64,000 nt of DNA from assembly GCA_025459175.1 (NCBI GenBank), contig JALORC010000005.1:48121-112120 (forward strand), given 5' to 3'. Every line of letters begins with the position of its first letter. Positions within the stretch are counted from its first letter, which is position 1. The stretch comes from Planctomycetota bacterium. GTDB lineage: Bacteria; Planctomycetota; UBA1135; UBA2386. The position numbers and the translations under genes were made by a program. Below, piece by piece: positions 28,029 to 36,310 of the stretch. The notes under the pieces are model-generated. The model made no database searches. It saw only the letters and a program-made list of their open reading frames with translations, and was not told the origin of the DNA.

Positions 28029-28831
28029 GCGACCTGCTGCGCAAGCTCGACGAGATGCCGGTCACGCTGGTGATCGCGATCGCCTACGGCACGCTGCTGG
28101 TCATCTGCGACCCGTTCGACGCCGACGAGTTCGCCGCCCGGCTCGATCGCTTCGGCGCCCTGACCGGCCTGCAGTGCGCCGGCGGCGAACCGTGGCGGCT
28201 GTGCAGCTACGCGTTCCTGCACGGCAGCGCGCTGCACCTGCTGTTCAACCTGTCGATGCTGGTCGGCCTCGGGCCGGCGCTCGAACGCAGCCTCGGCAGC
28301 GTGCGGTTCCTCGCCCTGTATCTGCTGACGGCGATCGGCGGTGGACTCGGCACCTGCCTGTTGTACGACCCGCGCCAGCCGGTGGTCGGTGGCTCCGGCG
28401 CGCTGTTCGGCATGCTCGGCGCCGCGGTCGCGATCAACATGCGTTCGGGGCGGCACCTGCTCGCGTTCCTCGATCACGAAGGCCCGCGCCGGCTGCTCGG
28501 CACGATCGTGCTGAATCTCGCGATCGGCTATCTGCTGCCGTTCATCAGCAACACCTGCCACATCGGTGGCCTCTGCACCGGCTTCCTGCTGACGTTCCTG
28601 TGGCTGCGGCCGGGGCCGCCGTCGTCGGCGCAGACGAGGTGGCGCGCCGTCACCGTCGCGTGGTTAGCGGCTGCGCTGTTCGCGAGCCTGGTGCCGGTGA
28701 CGCGTTGGGACTGGTTGACGCGGCAGGCGATGGTCGAGACCGATCCGGACCGTCAGCGCGCCCTGCTGCGCGCGATCGAACTCGGCATCGACGGCGATCG
28801 CGCGGGGCTGCCGATCCGGCCCCCACGCTGA
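28025..28831 (+). CDS. Rhomboid-family intramembrane serine protease
   Basis: 268 residues with six or seven membrane helices. The catalytic pair is present: Ser124 in VGGSGALFGMLG (GxSG) and His179 in NTCHIGGLCTGF. The family's N-terminal pattern CSYAFLHGSALHLLFNLSMLV, containing the oxyanion-helix histidine and asparagine, is also there. Rhomboids cut single-pass membrane proteins within the bilayer. GTG start is fixed by the GTGA overlap with the TPR protein. The stop abuts the stop of the convergent gltX with no spacing. Substrate unknown; a coupled TPR partner is the most direct candidate for an accessory protein. Confidence 0.9.
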   Translation: MSDLLRKLDEMPVTLVIAIAYGTLLVICDPFDADEFAARLDRFGALTGLQCAGGEPWRLCSYAFLHGSALHLLFNLSMLVGLGPALERSLGSVRFLALYLLTAIGGGLGTCLLYDPRQPVVGGSGALFGMLGAAVAINMRSGRHLLAFLDHEGPRRLLGTIVLNLAIGYLLPFISNTCHIGGLCTGFLLTFLWLRPGPPSSAQTRWRAVTVAWLAAALFASLVPVTRWDWLTRQAMVETDPDRQRALLRAIELGIDGDRAGLPIRPPR

Positions 28832-30379
28832 TCAGGCGCCGCCGCTCGCCGCGGCCCGCAACCGACTCACGCAGGCATCCTTGCCGAGCAGGAACAACAC
28901 GTCGAACAGCCCCGGCCCCTTGTCGGTGCCGGTCAGCGCCGCGCGCACCGGGTGCACGAAGCTGCCGAACTTGATGCCGAGCCGCTCGACGAAGGCGCGG
29001 CAGTCGCGTTCGATCGCCGCCGGGGTCCAGAACGCACACACGGGCTCCGGTGCATCCTTCTTGCTCGGCAGGATCACGGCGTCGTCGACGCCCTGGCGGT
29101 CCTGTGGCCAGCTCGGCGGCAGGTTGCTCGCCGCCAGGTGGTCGGCGTAGGCCAGCAACCACGATTTGCCGGCCGGCTCCTTCTGCAGGTTCTTCTGGGC
29201 GGCCTCGTCCATCGCCGGCGGCGCCAGCAGCCAGCCGAGCTTGGGCCCGAGCTCGGACAGCAGCGCGATGCGCTCCTGGTAGCAGGCGACGACGTTGCAC
29301 AACCAGCTCGCGTGGCTCACGAACGCCGCGGACGGCACGTTGCCGAGCCATGGCTCGGCGCGCTGCAGCAACTCGGCCGGCGTCCAGCGCCGCACGTACT
29401 CGCCGCACATCCAGCGCAGCTTCTCCTCGTCGAACTTGCTGCCCGACTTGCCGATGTCCTCGATCTTGAACGCCGCGACCATCTCGTCGCGCGTGAACAC
29501 GTCGCGATCGCCGGAGAAGCTCCAGCCGAGCAGCGCGATGTAGTTGAACACCGCCTCGGGCAGGAAGCCCTTGTCGCGGTAGTCCAGCATGTTGGTGTCG
29601 GCGTCGCGCTTGCTGAGCTTCTTGCCGTCCTTGTTGAGGATCAGCGGGATGTGCGCGTAGAGCGGGCACTCGGCGCCGAGCGCCTCGAACAAGAGGCGCT
29701 GCTTGATGCCGTTCAGGAAGTGCTCCTCGCCGCGCACGACGTGCGTGATCTTCATGCCGATGTCGTCGACGACGCACGCGAAGTTGTAGAGCGGCACGCC
29801 GTCGGGCCGCAGCATGACCCAGTCGTCGAGTTCCTTGGTGTTGACCTCGACGTCGCCGCGCACGAGGTCGTGCACGTTCATCACGCGGGCCTCGGGCATC
29901 TTGAAGCGCACGTTGGGCTTGCGCCCTTCGGCCTCGAACGCGGTGCGCTGGGCCGGCGACAGCGTCCGGCAGCGGCGGTTGTAGCCGGCGAACCCGGCCT
30001 TCTGCGCCTCGAGCTCCTTGCGCCCGGCCTCGATCTCGTCCGGCGTGCAGTAGCAGAGGTACGCGTGGCCATCGGCGAGCAGGCGCTCGGCGGTCGCCCG
30101 GTACTGGTCGAGCCGCTGCATCTGGAAGTACGGACCGAACGCGCCACCGCGCTCGGGCCCCTCGTCCCAGTCGATGCCGAGCCAGCGCAGGCCGGCCAGG
30201 ATGATCTGCAGCGACGCATCGGTGCTGCGCGCCTGGTCGGTGTCCTCGATGCGCAGCAGGAACGTGCCGCCCATCGCCCGCGCGGCGGCCCAGTTGTACA
30301 TCGCCGTGCGCGCCCCACCGAGGTGCAGCGGACCGGTCGGGGACGGGGCGAAGCGCAGGCGCGGCGTCGGATGGATCAT
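28832..30379 (-). CDS. gltX: Glutamyl-tRNA synthetase
   Basis: 515 residues, normal length. The class I signature is present as HLGG (19-22, following APSPTGPLHLGGARTA) and the KMSKS-type loop as KLSKRDADT at about residue 254. Further hallmarks are RIEDTDQARS, YNFACVVDD and the SSTYMRP-like pocket region around HVVRGEEHFLNG. The C-terminal anticodon-binding helical part runs from about residue 320 to the end. It charges tRNA-Glu, and in many bacteria also tRNA-Gln. Whether it is the non-discriminating type cannot be told without knowing whether gatCAB is present. Convergent with the rhomboid gene, stop to stop. Confidence 0.95.
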   Translation of the reverse strand: MIHPTPRLRFAPSPTGPLHLGGARTAMYNWAAARAMGGTFLLRIEDTDQARSTDASLQIILAGLRWLGIDWDEGPERGGAFGPYFQMQRLDQYRATAERLLADGHAYLCYCTPDEIEAGRKELEAQKAGFAGYNRRCRTLSPAQRTAFEAEGRKPNVRFKMPEARVMNVHDLVRGDVEVNTKELDDWVMLRPDGVPLYNFACVVDDIGMKITHVVRGEEHFLNGIKQRLLFEALGAECPLYAHIPLILNKDGKKLSKRDADTNMLDYRDKGFLPEAVFNYIALLGWSFSGDRDVFTRDEMVAAFKIEDIGKSGSKFDEEKLRWMCGEYVRRWTPAELLQRAEPWLGNVPSAAFVSHASWLCNVVACYQERIALLSELGPKLGWLLAPPAMDEAAQKNLQKEPAGKSWLLAYADHLAASNLPPSWPQDRQGVDDAVILPSKKDAPEPVCAFWTPAAIERDCRAFVERLGIKFGSFVHPVRAALTGTDKGPGLFDVLFLLGKDACVSRLRAAASGGA

Positions 30380-30430
30380 CGGAGCGCAGCAGGATCGCGG
30401 ATCGGGTGCGCCGAGGGAAGAGCGCGCCGG

Positions 30431-31060
30431 CTACGGCAACCGGCCGAGCGCCTCGAGCTGCCAGCCGGCCCCGGCCGAACGCACGATGCTGACGCTCGCC
30501 AGCTCGACGCCGAACTCGTCGGGTGCGTGCGCGGGCACCGCCAACAGCGCCCGCAGCGCGTGCCGCACGGTGCCGCGGTGCGACACCACCAGCAGGTCGC
30601 CGCTCCAGTCGGCCGCCGCCAGTTCGTGCATCGCCGCGGCGACCCGCGCCGCGAACTCGGGCCGCGGCTCGCCGTCCGGGAAGCGATCGACGAGGCCTTG
30701 CCGGTGCCGGTCCCAGAAGCCCGGGAACGCGACCTCGATCTCCGCATGGGTCATGCCTTCGCAGGCGCCGAACGAGATCTCGCGCAGGCGTTCATCGGCG
30801 TGCCGCGCGCGATCGCCGAGACCGCACTCGGCCGCCAGGATCGCCGCCGACTCCGCCGCGCGCTGCAGCGGCGAGTGCACGATGCGCACGAACGGCACGT
30901 GCTGCAGCAGCGGCCGCAGCGCGCGAATCTGCGCCCGGCCGACGTCGCTGAGCCGGACGTCGTTGCGGCCGTGGAAGCGGATCGACGACTGGCCTTCGGT
31001 CTCGCCGTGGCGCACCAGCCACAGCCGCCGCACCGGCCCTGCCGCGGACCGCTCGTTCAC
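30431..31060 (-). CDS. Histidine phosphatase (phosphoglycerate-mutase-like)
   Basis: 209 residues, GTG start at 31060. The phospho-accepting motif is LVRHGETEG (Arg17-His18-Gly19-Glu20). Other family elements are FHGRNDVRLSDVGRAQ, IVHSPLQRAAESA, the acid in LREISFGACEG and the second histidine in LVVSHRGTVRHALRAL. Members dephosphorylate small molecules (for example alpha-ribazole phosphate, PGM, sugar phosphates). The substrate cannot be read here. It overlaps the stop of the tail-anchored coiled-coil gene as GTGA, so the two are co-translated. It may act late in a biosynthetic route such as cobalamin, but no other genes of that route are nearby. Confidence 0.87.
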   Translation of the reverse strand: MNERSAAGPVRRLWLVRHGETEGQSSIRFHGRNDVRLSDVGRAQIRALRPLLQHVPFVRIVHSPLQRAAESAAILAAECGLGDRARHADERLREISFGACEGMTHAEIEVAFPGFWDRHRQGLVDRFPDGEPRPEFAARVAAAMHELAAADWSGDLLVVSHRGTVRHALRALLAVPAHAPDEFGVELASVSIVRSAGAGWQLEALGRLP

Positions 31061-32040
31061 TTGACGAGCTGCAGCACGATCAGCGCGCCGATGCCGAGCA
31101 CGATCACGCCGATGCCGACCAGCACGGCGCGATTCCAGCCAGCGTGCTCCTGCACCACGCGCTGCAGGCGGTTGCTCTGGTCCTCGTGCGTGCGGCGCAG
31201 CGACTGCAGGCTCGCCTCGGTGGCGCGCGTCAGCTCGCCGACCGCACGCTGCTGCGCCTGCTCGATGCCCGACGCGAGGTCCTTCATCTCGCCGTCGCGC
31301 TTCGTCGCCAGCTGCTGCGCGGTCTTCACGTGCTGTTCGCCGTGCTGGACCATCTGCCCCATCGCCAGATGGATGCGGTCCATCGTCGACTGGAACTCGC
31401 GCACGGTCGCCGCGGTACGCTCGTCGGTGGCCGCCGCCCGGGCCAGCGCCGCCTCGACGCTCTGCATCAGGTTCGGCAGCTTGGTCATCGTCGTCGCCAG
31501 CTGCTCGCCGAGCGCGTTCTGCCGCTCCATCTGGGTCGACAGCGCCCGCAGCGTCTCGAGCTGCTGCTGGCCGAGGGCCGGCAACGCCGTCAACGCGCCG
31601 GTGGCAGCGACGATCTGGTTCAGCTGGTCGTCGGTGCGCGCCTGCGAGCCGCGCAACAGCGCGTTGAGTTCTTGGAAGTGCGTGCCGAGCGCCAGCATCG
31701 CCTCCTCGCGATCCGACAGCTTGCGCGTCGAGCGGGCTTCGGCCGGCGCGAAGTCGGTGGCGAGCTCGCGGACCGGCGGCGGCGTGCGCTCGGGTTCGAC
31801 GCGCGGGATCGGCACCGGCTTCGGTGCCGGCGCCGGCGCCTGACCCGGGGCTGCGGCGGCCGGCGGCGTCGCTGGCGGCTTGGCCGGCGGCCCGTTCGGG
31901 GCGGAGGCGCCCCCACGCGCTCCGAGCGGCGGCCGCGGCGGCGTGGCCGGCGGCGGCGTCGGGCCGGCCTCCACCCGGATGCCTGAGCCGGAGCCGAACC
32001 GATCCTTCAACCGCTGGAAGAATGAACTCTGCTTCACCAT
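31057..32040 (-). CDS. Tail-anchored coiled-coil protein
   Basis: 327 residues. The N-terminus is basic (MVKQSSFFQRLKDRFGSGSG) and followed by about 65 residues rich in Pro and Ala, likely disordered. From about 110 to 295 it is one long helix with heptads (for example QQLETLRALSTQMERQNALGE) and many Gln, resembling the signalling helices of chemoreceptors without their tip motif. A single hydrophobic helix at the C-terminus (AVLVGIGVIVLGIGALIVLQ) would anchor it with the bulk in the cytoplasm. ATG 32040 has GAGG eight bases upstream. Its role is unknown; coupled to the histidine phosphatase gene. Confidence 0.75.
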   Translation of the reverse strand: MVKQSSFFQRLKDRFGSGSGIRVEAGPTPPPATPPRPPLGARGGASAPNGPPAKPPATPPAAAAPGQAPAPAPKPVPIPRVEPERTPPPVRELATDFAPAEARSTRKLSDREEAMLALGTHFQELNALLRGSQARTDDQLNQIVAATGALTALPALGQQQLETLRALSTQMERQNALGEQLATTMTKLPNLMQSVEAALARAAATDERTAATVREFQSTMDRIHLAMGQMVQHGEQHVKTAQQLATKRDGEMKDLASGIEQAQQRAVGELTRATEASLQSLRRTHEDQSNRLQRVVQEHAGWNRAVLVGIGVIVLGIGALIVLQLVK

Positions 32041-32382
32041 GTTGCGCCTCATGCGACCTTGCTGCGGTCGCACATCAGTCGCCGCGACCGCGATCAGCGA
32101 GGCCGGTCGTTCCGGCTCCAACACGCTGACCGAGACCTGTCCGATCGTCGGCGTGGAGCCGACACTACCGGAGGTTCCGCGCCACCACCAGTCGCTGACG
32201 GCGGAAGGTTTTGGCGCGCGCACGAGCACCGTAGAAGGTGCTTGAACTTGCTCGCGCGGTCGCTAGCATCCTCGCTCCCCTTCGCGCGACGGCGCGGTGG
32301 CGACGAGGTGATCGCACTCCGGTGCGGTTCCCGTAGGCGCCTCCGAGTCAGCGAGCGCAGGACTGCAGACGGCTCCGGAACG
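32041..32382. other. Intergenic stretch upstream of tRNA-Ala, no gene seen
   Basis: This 342-base gap separates the leftward coiled-coil gene from the rightward tRNA. Short open frames in it lack starts, codon bias and motifs. It should hold divergent promoters; the only one I can propose is the plus-strand site at 32242-32269. Confidence 0.5.
32242..32269 (+). promoter_or_regulatory. Candidate sigma-70 promoter for tRNA-Ala
   Basis: TTGAAC (32242-32247), a 16-base spacer and TAGCAT (32264-32269, within GCTAGCAT) make a good -35/-10 pair. Transcription would begin near 32276, giving a tRNA precursor with a leader of about 107 bases. The -10 shares the GCTA core found before other genes. Confidence 0.45.
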
Positions 32383-32458
32383 GGGAGTTAGCTCAGTTGG
32401 TAGAGCGCGACAATGGCATTGTCGAGGTCATGGGTTCGACTCCCTTACTCTCCACCAC
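32383..32458 (+). tRNA. tRNA-Ala (anticodon GGC)
   Basis: A 76-base cloverleaf with encoded CCA. The acceptor stem pairs GGGGAGT with ACTCTCC (one G-T pair). The D arm is GCTC/GAGC. The anticodon stem CGACA/TGTCG holds loop ATGGCAT with anticodon GGC reading GCC. The T arm is ATGGG/CCCTT around TTCGACT, with one T-T mismatch at its second position. Discriminator base A at 32455. It reads a very common alanine codon in this GC-rich genome. An integrase remnant lies just 61 bases downstream, so this tRNA is the probable attachment site of the decayed prophage. Confidence 0.9.
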
Positions 32459-32519
32459 CTTCCGGAGCCCTGCAGCGCGGCCGATGGCGGCCGGTTCCGG
32501 CCTAAAGCGGTCTGGTTCC

Positions 32520-32815
32520 TCACGATCCACTCCTCTGAGTGGCCGCCTCTCCCGGCCTATCGCGGTCAGTTGCGGTCAATGCCGGCCCGGATTTTCCTGG
32601 CGCCGGCACTGGCCGCGTGACTGGTAGTTGGTCGATCGCGGCGCGCATGGCCGGCGAACGGACCTGTGCGTAGACCTGCATGGTCAGCCGCACGTCGCTG
32701 TGCCGCATGTGCTCCTGCAGGAGCCGGGGCGGCATGCCGAGCTCGGCCGCCAGCGTGCCGCGCAGGGCGTGAAAATCGATGACGCGGCATCTTGGGCGAC
32801 CACGCGATTTTCCCG
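32520..32815 (-). pseudogene. Tyrosine recombinase (phage integrase), C-terminal remnant
   Basis: About 95 codons of an integrase catalytic domain in a frame ending at 32520. It keeps the box II pattern DFHALRGTLAAEL, the histidine in LQEHMRHSDVRLTMQVY and the nucleophilic tyrosine (codon 32672-32670). The first catalytic arginine and the whole core-binding domain are gone. Upstream the reading frame runs without a break into sequence antisense to a phage tail gene, with the junction near 32815. So a deletion has joined the tail module to the end of the integrase. The enzyme cannot be active. Its place beside tRNA-Ala is typical for tRNA-inserted phages. Confidence 0.75.
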
Positions 32816-33457
32816 CCGACCACCTCCGGCCGCGGCACCGGTGCCCGGGACGCCGCCGCGGCCACCGGCGCCGCCCCAGCCGCCGACGATGGCGTTCGGC
32901 TCGACGACCAGCGTCCAGTAGGAGCCGGCGGCCCAGCCGATCGAGCCGATCGTGAGACCGGAGGTCAGCGCGCGCCGCACCTGCGCGGCGGTGCCGATCG
33001 CCACGCCCGAGCGCACCGTGCACAGCACGGCGACCGGCTGCGTGCCGTCGTAGCCCTGGGCGACGCACTTCGCGAGCAGGTCGACGTTGGCCTCGTTCTG
33101 CGTCAGGTCGACCTGCAGCGACAGCGCCGGGGTGACCGAGCCGAACTGCGGCGAGCCGATCGACCACCCGAACCAGTCCGATCCCTGGGTGATCAGCGCC
33201 ACCGTGCCGGCGCCGACGGCGAGGATGGTCGAGCCGTTGGGGCGCTTCACGATGCAGAAGTCGGTGCCGGTGTTGACGACGTAGAACGGGACGCCGCGCT
33301 GCAGCAGCGGCGAGTCGGGCGGCACGATCAGGCCCGACGGCGCCGACGGAACGACCTCCTGCACGCGGTTGCGCGGGTCGCCCCACGGCAGGTCGCCGCC
33401 GGCGATGGTGCGGCGCGTCCAGCCGCCGAAGAACGCGAGCTCGCGGTCGGTGGTCAT
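32684..33457 (-). CDS. Phage tail protein with glycine-rich C-terminus, 3' end replaced
   Basis: 257 residues as the frame now reads. ATG 33457 overlaps the stop of the DUF2460 gene as ATGA, the usual tight spacing of tail genes. The N-terminal 210 residues are beta-rich (VPFYVVNTGTDFCIVKRPNG, LTIGSIGWAAGSYWTLVVEPN), ending in a Gly-rich run (GGWGGAGGRGG) like those of tail-fibre or tail-tip proteins. After about residue 215 the frame crosses the deletion junction near 32815 and reads the integrase remnant in a wrong frame for about 43 codons. The natural C-terminus is therefore lost. Assignment to the tail rests on context and composition. Confidence 0.6.
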   Translation of the reverse strand: MTTDRELAFFGGWTRRTIAGGDLPWGDPRNRVQEVVPSAPSGLIVPPDSPLLQRGVPFYVVNTGTDFCIVKRPNGSTILAVGAGTVALITQGSDWFGWSIGSPQFGSVTPALSLQVDLTQNEANVDLLAKCVAQGYDGTQPVAVLCTVRSGVAIGTAAQVRRALTSGLTIGSIGWAAGSYWTLVVEPNAIVGGWGGAGGRGGVPGTGAAAGGGRRENRVVAQDAASSIFTPCAARWRPSSACRPGSCRSTCGTATCG

Positions 33458-34476
33458 CCGAACAGCACCGGCGTGCGGTTGCCCGCCGCGTCCTCTTTCA
33501 CGAACAGGTCGGCGCGGCCGAGCGGGCCGATGGTGCCGACCAGGTTGCCGACGGCGTCGCGGACGGTGATCGACTGCACCGCGCCGAGGTTGACGATCCG
33601 CATGTGCGGGCCGCCGGTCGGGTAGTTGGCGAGGTCGTCGAGGTAGCCGGTGACCGCGCCCGCGGTGGTGCACTCCTTCAGGAAGCCTTTGCGGCCCGAC
33701 AGCTCGCACGAGCCGATCGTCGGCAGGACCTCGTGGCCGTAGGGCGAGCCGCCGGCGATCAGGGGCACGGGATCGTCGAACGGCAGCGAGACCAGTTCGA
33801 AGGGCGCCTCGTCGGTGAGGAACCCGGTGATCGTCGCCTCGATGCCGCCCTCGACGTTGTCGAAGCGCACCGGGGCGACGTGGTAGCCGCCCCAGGTGAC
33901 GGCCACGCCGACGCCCGGGGGCGAGGAGAGGACGACCTCCTGCGACAGTGGGAGGAAGGTCGCGCCCGAGTCGTAGACGCCGCCGGCGGCCGCCTGAGGG
34001 GCGATGTTGGTGCCGGGGTCGAGGTCGAAGATGCGCCCCATCTCCGGGGTCGCGGTGCCGAGCAGCGGGACGACGCGGCGCGGGAAGTCGCGCGCGGTCA
34101 TGCCGCCCGGGTCGCGGTACTGCTTACGCAGGCGGAACCGGGTGCGGGTGCCGTCGCCGAAGCCGATGATCTGGTCGAGTTCGGTCGGGGGAGAGACCTT
34201 GTCGGCGGCGGTCGAGAAGTCGCGCGGGTCGAGGAACAGGAAGCCGTAGAGCGGGCCGCGGCGCGCCAGGAACCAGTCGATCAGGCCGTCGACGTCGGCG
34301 TCCGCCGAGAAGTTCTTCCGCAGAGCCTGCCAGCGCCACTTCGGCTCCTCGAGCGTCTGGACCCGGAACTCCCCGCCACCGTCGGTCTCGGTGATTCGGG
34401 TGTCGAACGCGGGCCCTCCGGTAAAACCGTAGGCATAGCCCGGGGGCAGGAGGACGGGATCCCAGCTGGTGGCCAT
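33454..34476 (-). CDS. Phage tail/baseplate protein, DUF2460 family (GTA gp12-like)
   Basis: 340 residues, apparently intact. The N-terminal pattern YGFTGGPAFDTRITETDGGGEFR and the following RWRWQ-type stretch with FLARRGPLYGFLFLDPRDFS match DUF2460 (TIGR02217), found as gp12 of gene transfer agents and in siphovirus tails, where it lies just after the tape measure. The rest is beta-rich without catalytic motifs. ATG at 34476. In the usual order the tape measure would directly precede it; here the 3.4-kb cargo block intervenes. The final 4 bases overlap the next tail gene. Confidence 0.8.
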   Translation of the reverse strand: MATSWDPVLLPPGYAYGFTGGPAFDTRITETDGGGEFRVQTLEEPKWRWQALRKNFSADADVDGLIDWFLARRGPLYGFLFLDPRDFSTAADKVSPPTELDQIIGFGDGTRTRFRLRKQYRDPGGMTARDFPRRVVPLLGTATPEMGRIFDLDPGTNIAPQAAAGGVYDSGATFLPLSQEVVLSSPPGVGVAVTWGGYHVAPVRFDNVEGGIEATITGFLTDEAPFELVSLPFDDPVPLIAGGSPYGHEVLPTIGSCELSGRKGFLKECTTAGAVTGYLDDLANYPTGGPHMRIVNLGAVQSITVRDAVGNLVGTIGPLGRADLFVKEDAAGNRTPVLFG

Positions 34477-34694
34477 CGAGCACCAGCACAGCGACCCGAT
34501 GAGACGGTGAGAGCGGGTTCGCTACGGCCACCATCGTTCACCCACCCAACGAAAGGAAAGGAGCTTAGGCTCAAGCCGCTGCCGGCACGACTCTGCAAGG
34601 GGCAACGCCGCCAAACCCCAGACCCCAGATACGGCACCGAGAAAGTCGGGGCGTTGATTGCGCTCGGAGGACGCGGCATGTAACCTGCCTGCGC

Positions 34695-35582
34695 TTGGAC
34701 CTCGATGCGGGCAAGGTAATCGAAGCGGCCCTAGCCAGCCGCGATGAGGAAACGGTTAAGCCACTGAATATCGGACTCGATCAGTGGCTTCCGGGTTGGC
34801 TCCAGCATCCAACCTCCAAGTGGTTCTCGAGCGCAGCCCTAGGGGCCCCCGTCTTAACGAGCAGCACCCTTCAGCCCTACTGGCCTGCAGCGCTGGCCGT
34901 TAGCGCCGTCCACATATTAACCTGCGACATCGCCGAGAAGTCGCGAAAGAAGCGCGAGGTGGCACAGTCCGGCACGGAGCTCGACCGTATCTGCCAGAGC
35001 ATCCGGAAGGTCCTGACGGTCATCCACAAGACCCAGCTACCTGGCACACAGAGCCGGCTCTCCATCTTGCTACCGAGAAGAGTCAAGGAAGGAGAGTGGG
35101 AACTTATCCCTACGTTCAGATCAGATGGCATCCCAGTTGCGGGTTCAAGAAAGCTGAGGGTGATCGCGAACAAGCACGACAAGTGCGAGGGGGTCAGTGG
35201 GCTGGCTTTTCAGCGAAACGTCGGTCTCATCGAGCGATGCGCGTCGATCGGTTCTCCGGAATACGAGACACAGATGTGCGTCGGAAAGCCGTTCATCGAA
35301 GCTGCGGCAGAACAGCCAGCAACACGACGCAATCCCAGCTACATTCTCGCCATTCCCCTCACCTTCAGCAACCACCGCTACGGCGTCCTTTCGGTCGATA
35401 CAGACGATGCTCTGAACTTGCTTCCCGAAAGCCACCCGGACAAGACCACCAAGTTGGACGACCTGACACCAGCCCCGAAGAGCATCCACGACGATCGCCG
35501 CGCGCGCATCGAGGCGATCGCGAATGTTGCGCCACGGATGGTGCTACACCGCCTATTTGACCTATGCGGGGTACGCCCATGA
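34695..35582 (+). CDS. Membrane-anchored GAF-domain protein (cargo gene)
   Basis: 295 residues from a TTG at 34695; no in-frame ATG occurs before about residue 195. An N-terminal helix region is followed by one or two hydrophobic stretches (about 38-66, SSAALGAPVLTSS and WPAALAVSAVHILT), a basic segment (EKSRKKREV), then a GAF-like domain (about 100-285) with CEGVSGLAFQRN and the closing strands ILAIPLTFSNHRYGVLSVDTDD. GAF domains bind small ligands or sense redox state. Codons are less GC-biased than the neighbours, so the gene is probably foreign. Its stop overlaps the next start as ATGA. Not part of any system I can name. Confidence 0.65.
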   Translation: MDLDAGKVIEAALASRDEETVKPLNIGLDQWLPGWLQHPTSKWFSSAALGAPVLTSSTLQPYWPAALAVSAVHILTCDIAEKSRKKREVAQSGTELDRICQSIRKVLTVIHKTQLPGTQSRLSILLPRRVKEGEWELIPTFRSDGIPVAGSRKLRVIANKHDKCEGVSGLAFQRNVGLIERCASIGSPEYETQMCVGKPFIEAAAEQPATRRNPSYILAIPLTFSNHRYGVLSVDTDDALNLLPESHPDKTTKLDDLTPAPKSIHDDRRARIEAIANVAPRMVLHRLFDLCGVRP

Positions 35583-36070
35583 CACTTACTGGACGCCCGA
35601 TCACCCAAAAGTCCCTGCGCATGGCGCAGGGCCCGCACACACTCGGCTCTGACAGCGACGGGGGCTACTTCGTCCGATGGGCTGATCTGCCTCACTCGAT
35701 GGAGATTGAGTATTCGAGCGAGGAGAAATTGTTGAAGATCCAGTTCGCTTACGGAGAATTGGCTGCAACGGAGGCAAGCCAACTCACCACCGATGTTCAG
35801 CTGAGCGGCGCCATCGACCAGCTGCGTCTCGAAACCGCCTTCAGCAAGTCAGGCAATCGACTCCTAGAGGCTCGATTCATTGGCTGTGATCTAGGGCGAG
35901 CTGATGCGGCACACTTGGCTTCCGGTGTCGCCAAGTCAATCCGCCGCAAAATGGAGCGGTCGGACCTGTCGCCTCAGCAGCAGCTCGCAATGAAGGCGAT
36001 AGCCATCGTGCTGGAAAACGAACTCGCCGAGATCATCAAGGTGATGGCGCGAAAAGCAGGAAACCGGTAG
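35579..36070 (+). CDS. Unrecognised cargo protein coupled to the GAF protein
   Basis: 163 residues. The ATG at 35579 overlaps the GAF gene stop as ATGA, so both products should be made together. The first 110 residues are mixed alpha/beta (SMEIEYSSEEKLLKIQFAYGELAATEASQL; NRLLEARFIGCDLGRADAAHLA). The C-terminal 50 are helical and charged (KSIRRKMERSDLSPQQQLAMKAIAIVLENELAEIIKVM is the stretch, about 118-155). No signal peptide, membrane helix or catalytic motif is seen. It may bind the cytoplasmic GAF domain as an effector or regulator (inference from coupling only). Lower GC than the chromosome. Confidence 0.6.
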   Translation: MTLTGRPITQKSLRMAQGPHTLGSDSDGGYFVRWADLPHSMEIEYSSEEKLLKIQFAYGELAATEASQLTTDVQLSGAIDQLRLETAFSKSGNRLLEARFIGCDLGRADAAHLASGVAKSIRRKMERSDLSPQQQLAMKAIAIVLENELAEIIKVMARKAGNR

Positions 36071-36310
36071 GCGAGCGCCGAGTGTTAGCTGCGCTATTCG
36101 CACAAAATCTCAGCGGAGAAGCAAGTCCCCTCGCCACTGCTCGATCGTTGGCACGCGAACTGTACGAATGCAAGCTCGAGGTCGGGGCGGGTGGAGTCTA
36201 CGCTCCTGCGAGCCCGCGGTCAGGCATTGGTGCATGATTGTGCCCATCTTGCACGAACATAGCAATCGATTGGGGGACGGCGGCGAACTCGCCGAAGGTC
36301 CGCTTATCAC

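Noticed and set aside
36071..36310. Short open frames in the gap between the GAF pair and the SecB-like gene
   Set aside because: They have no good start sites or codon bias and the two flanking operons converge here; the gap is best seen as a shared 3' region.
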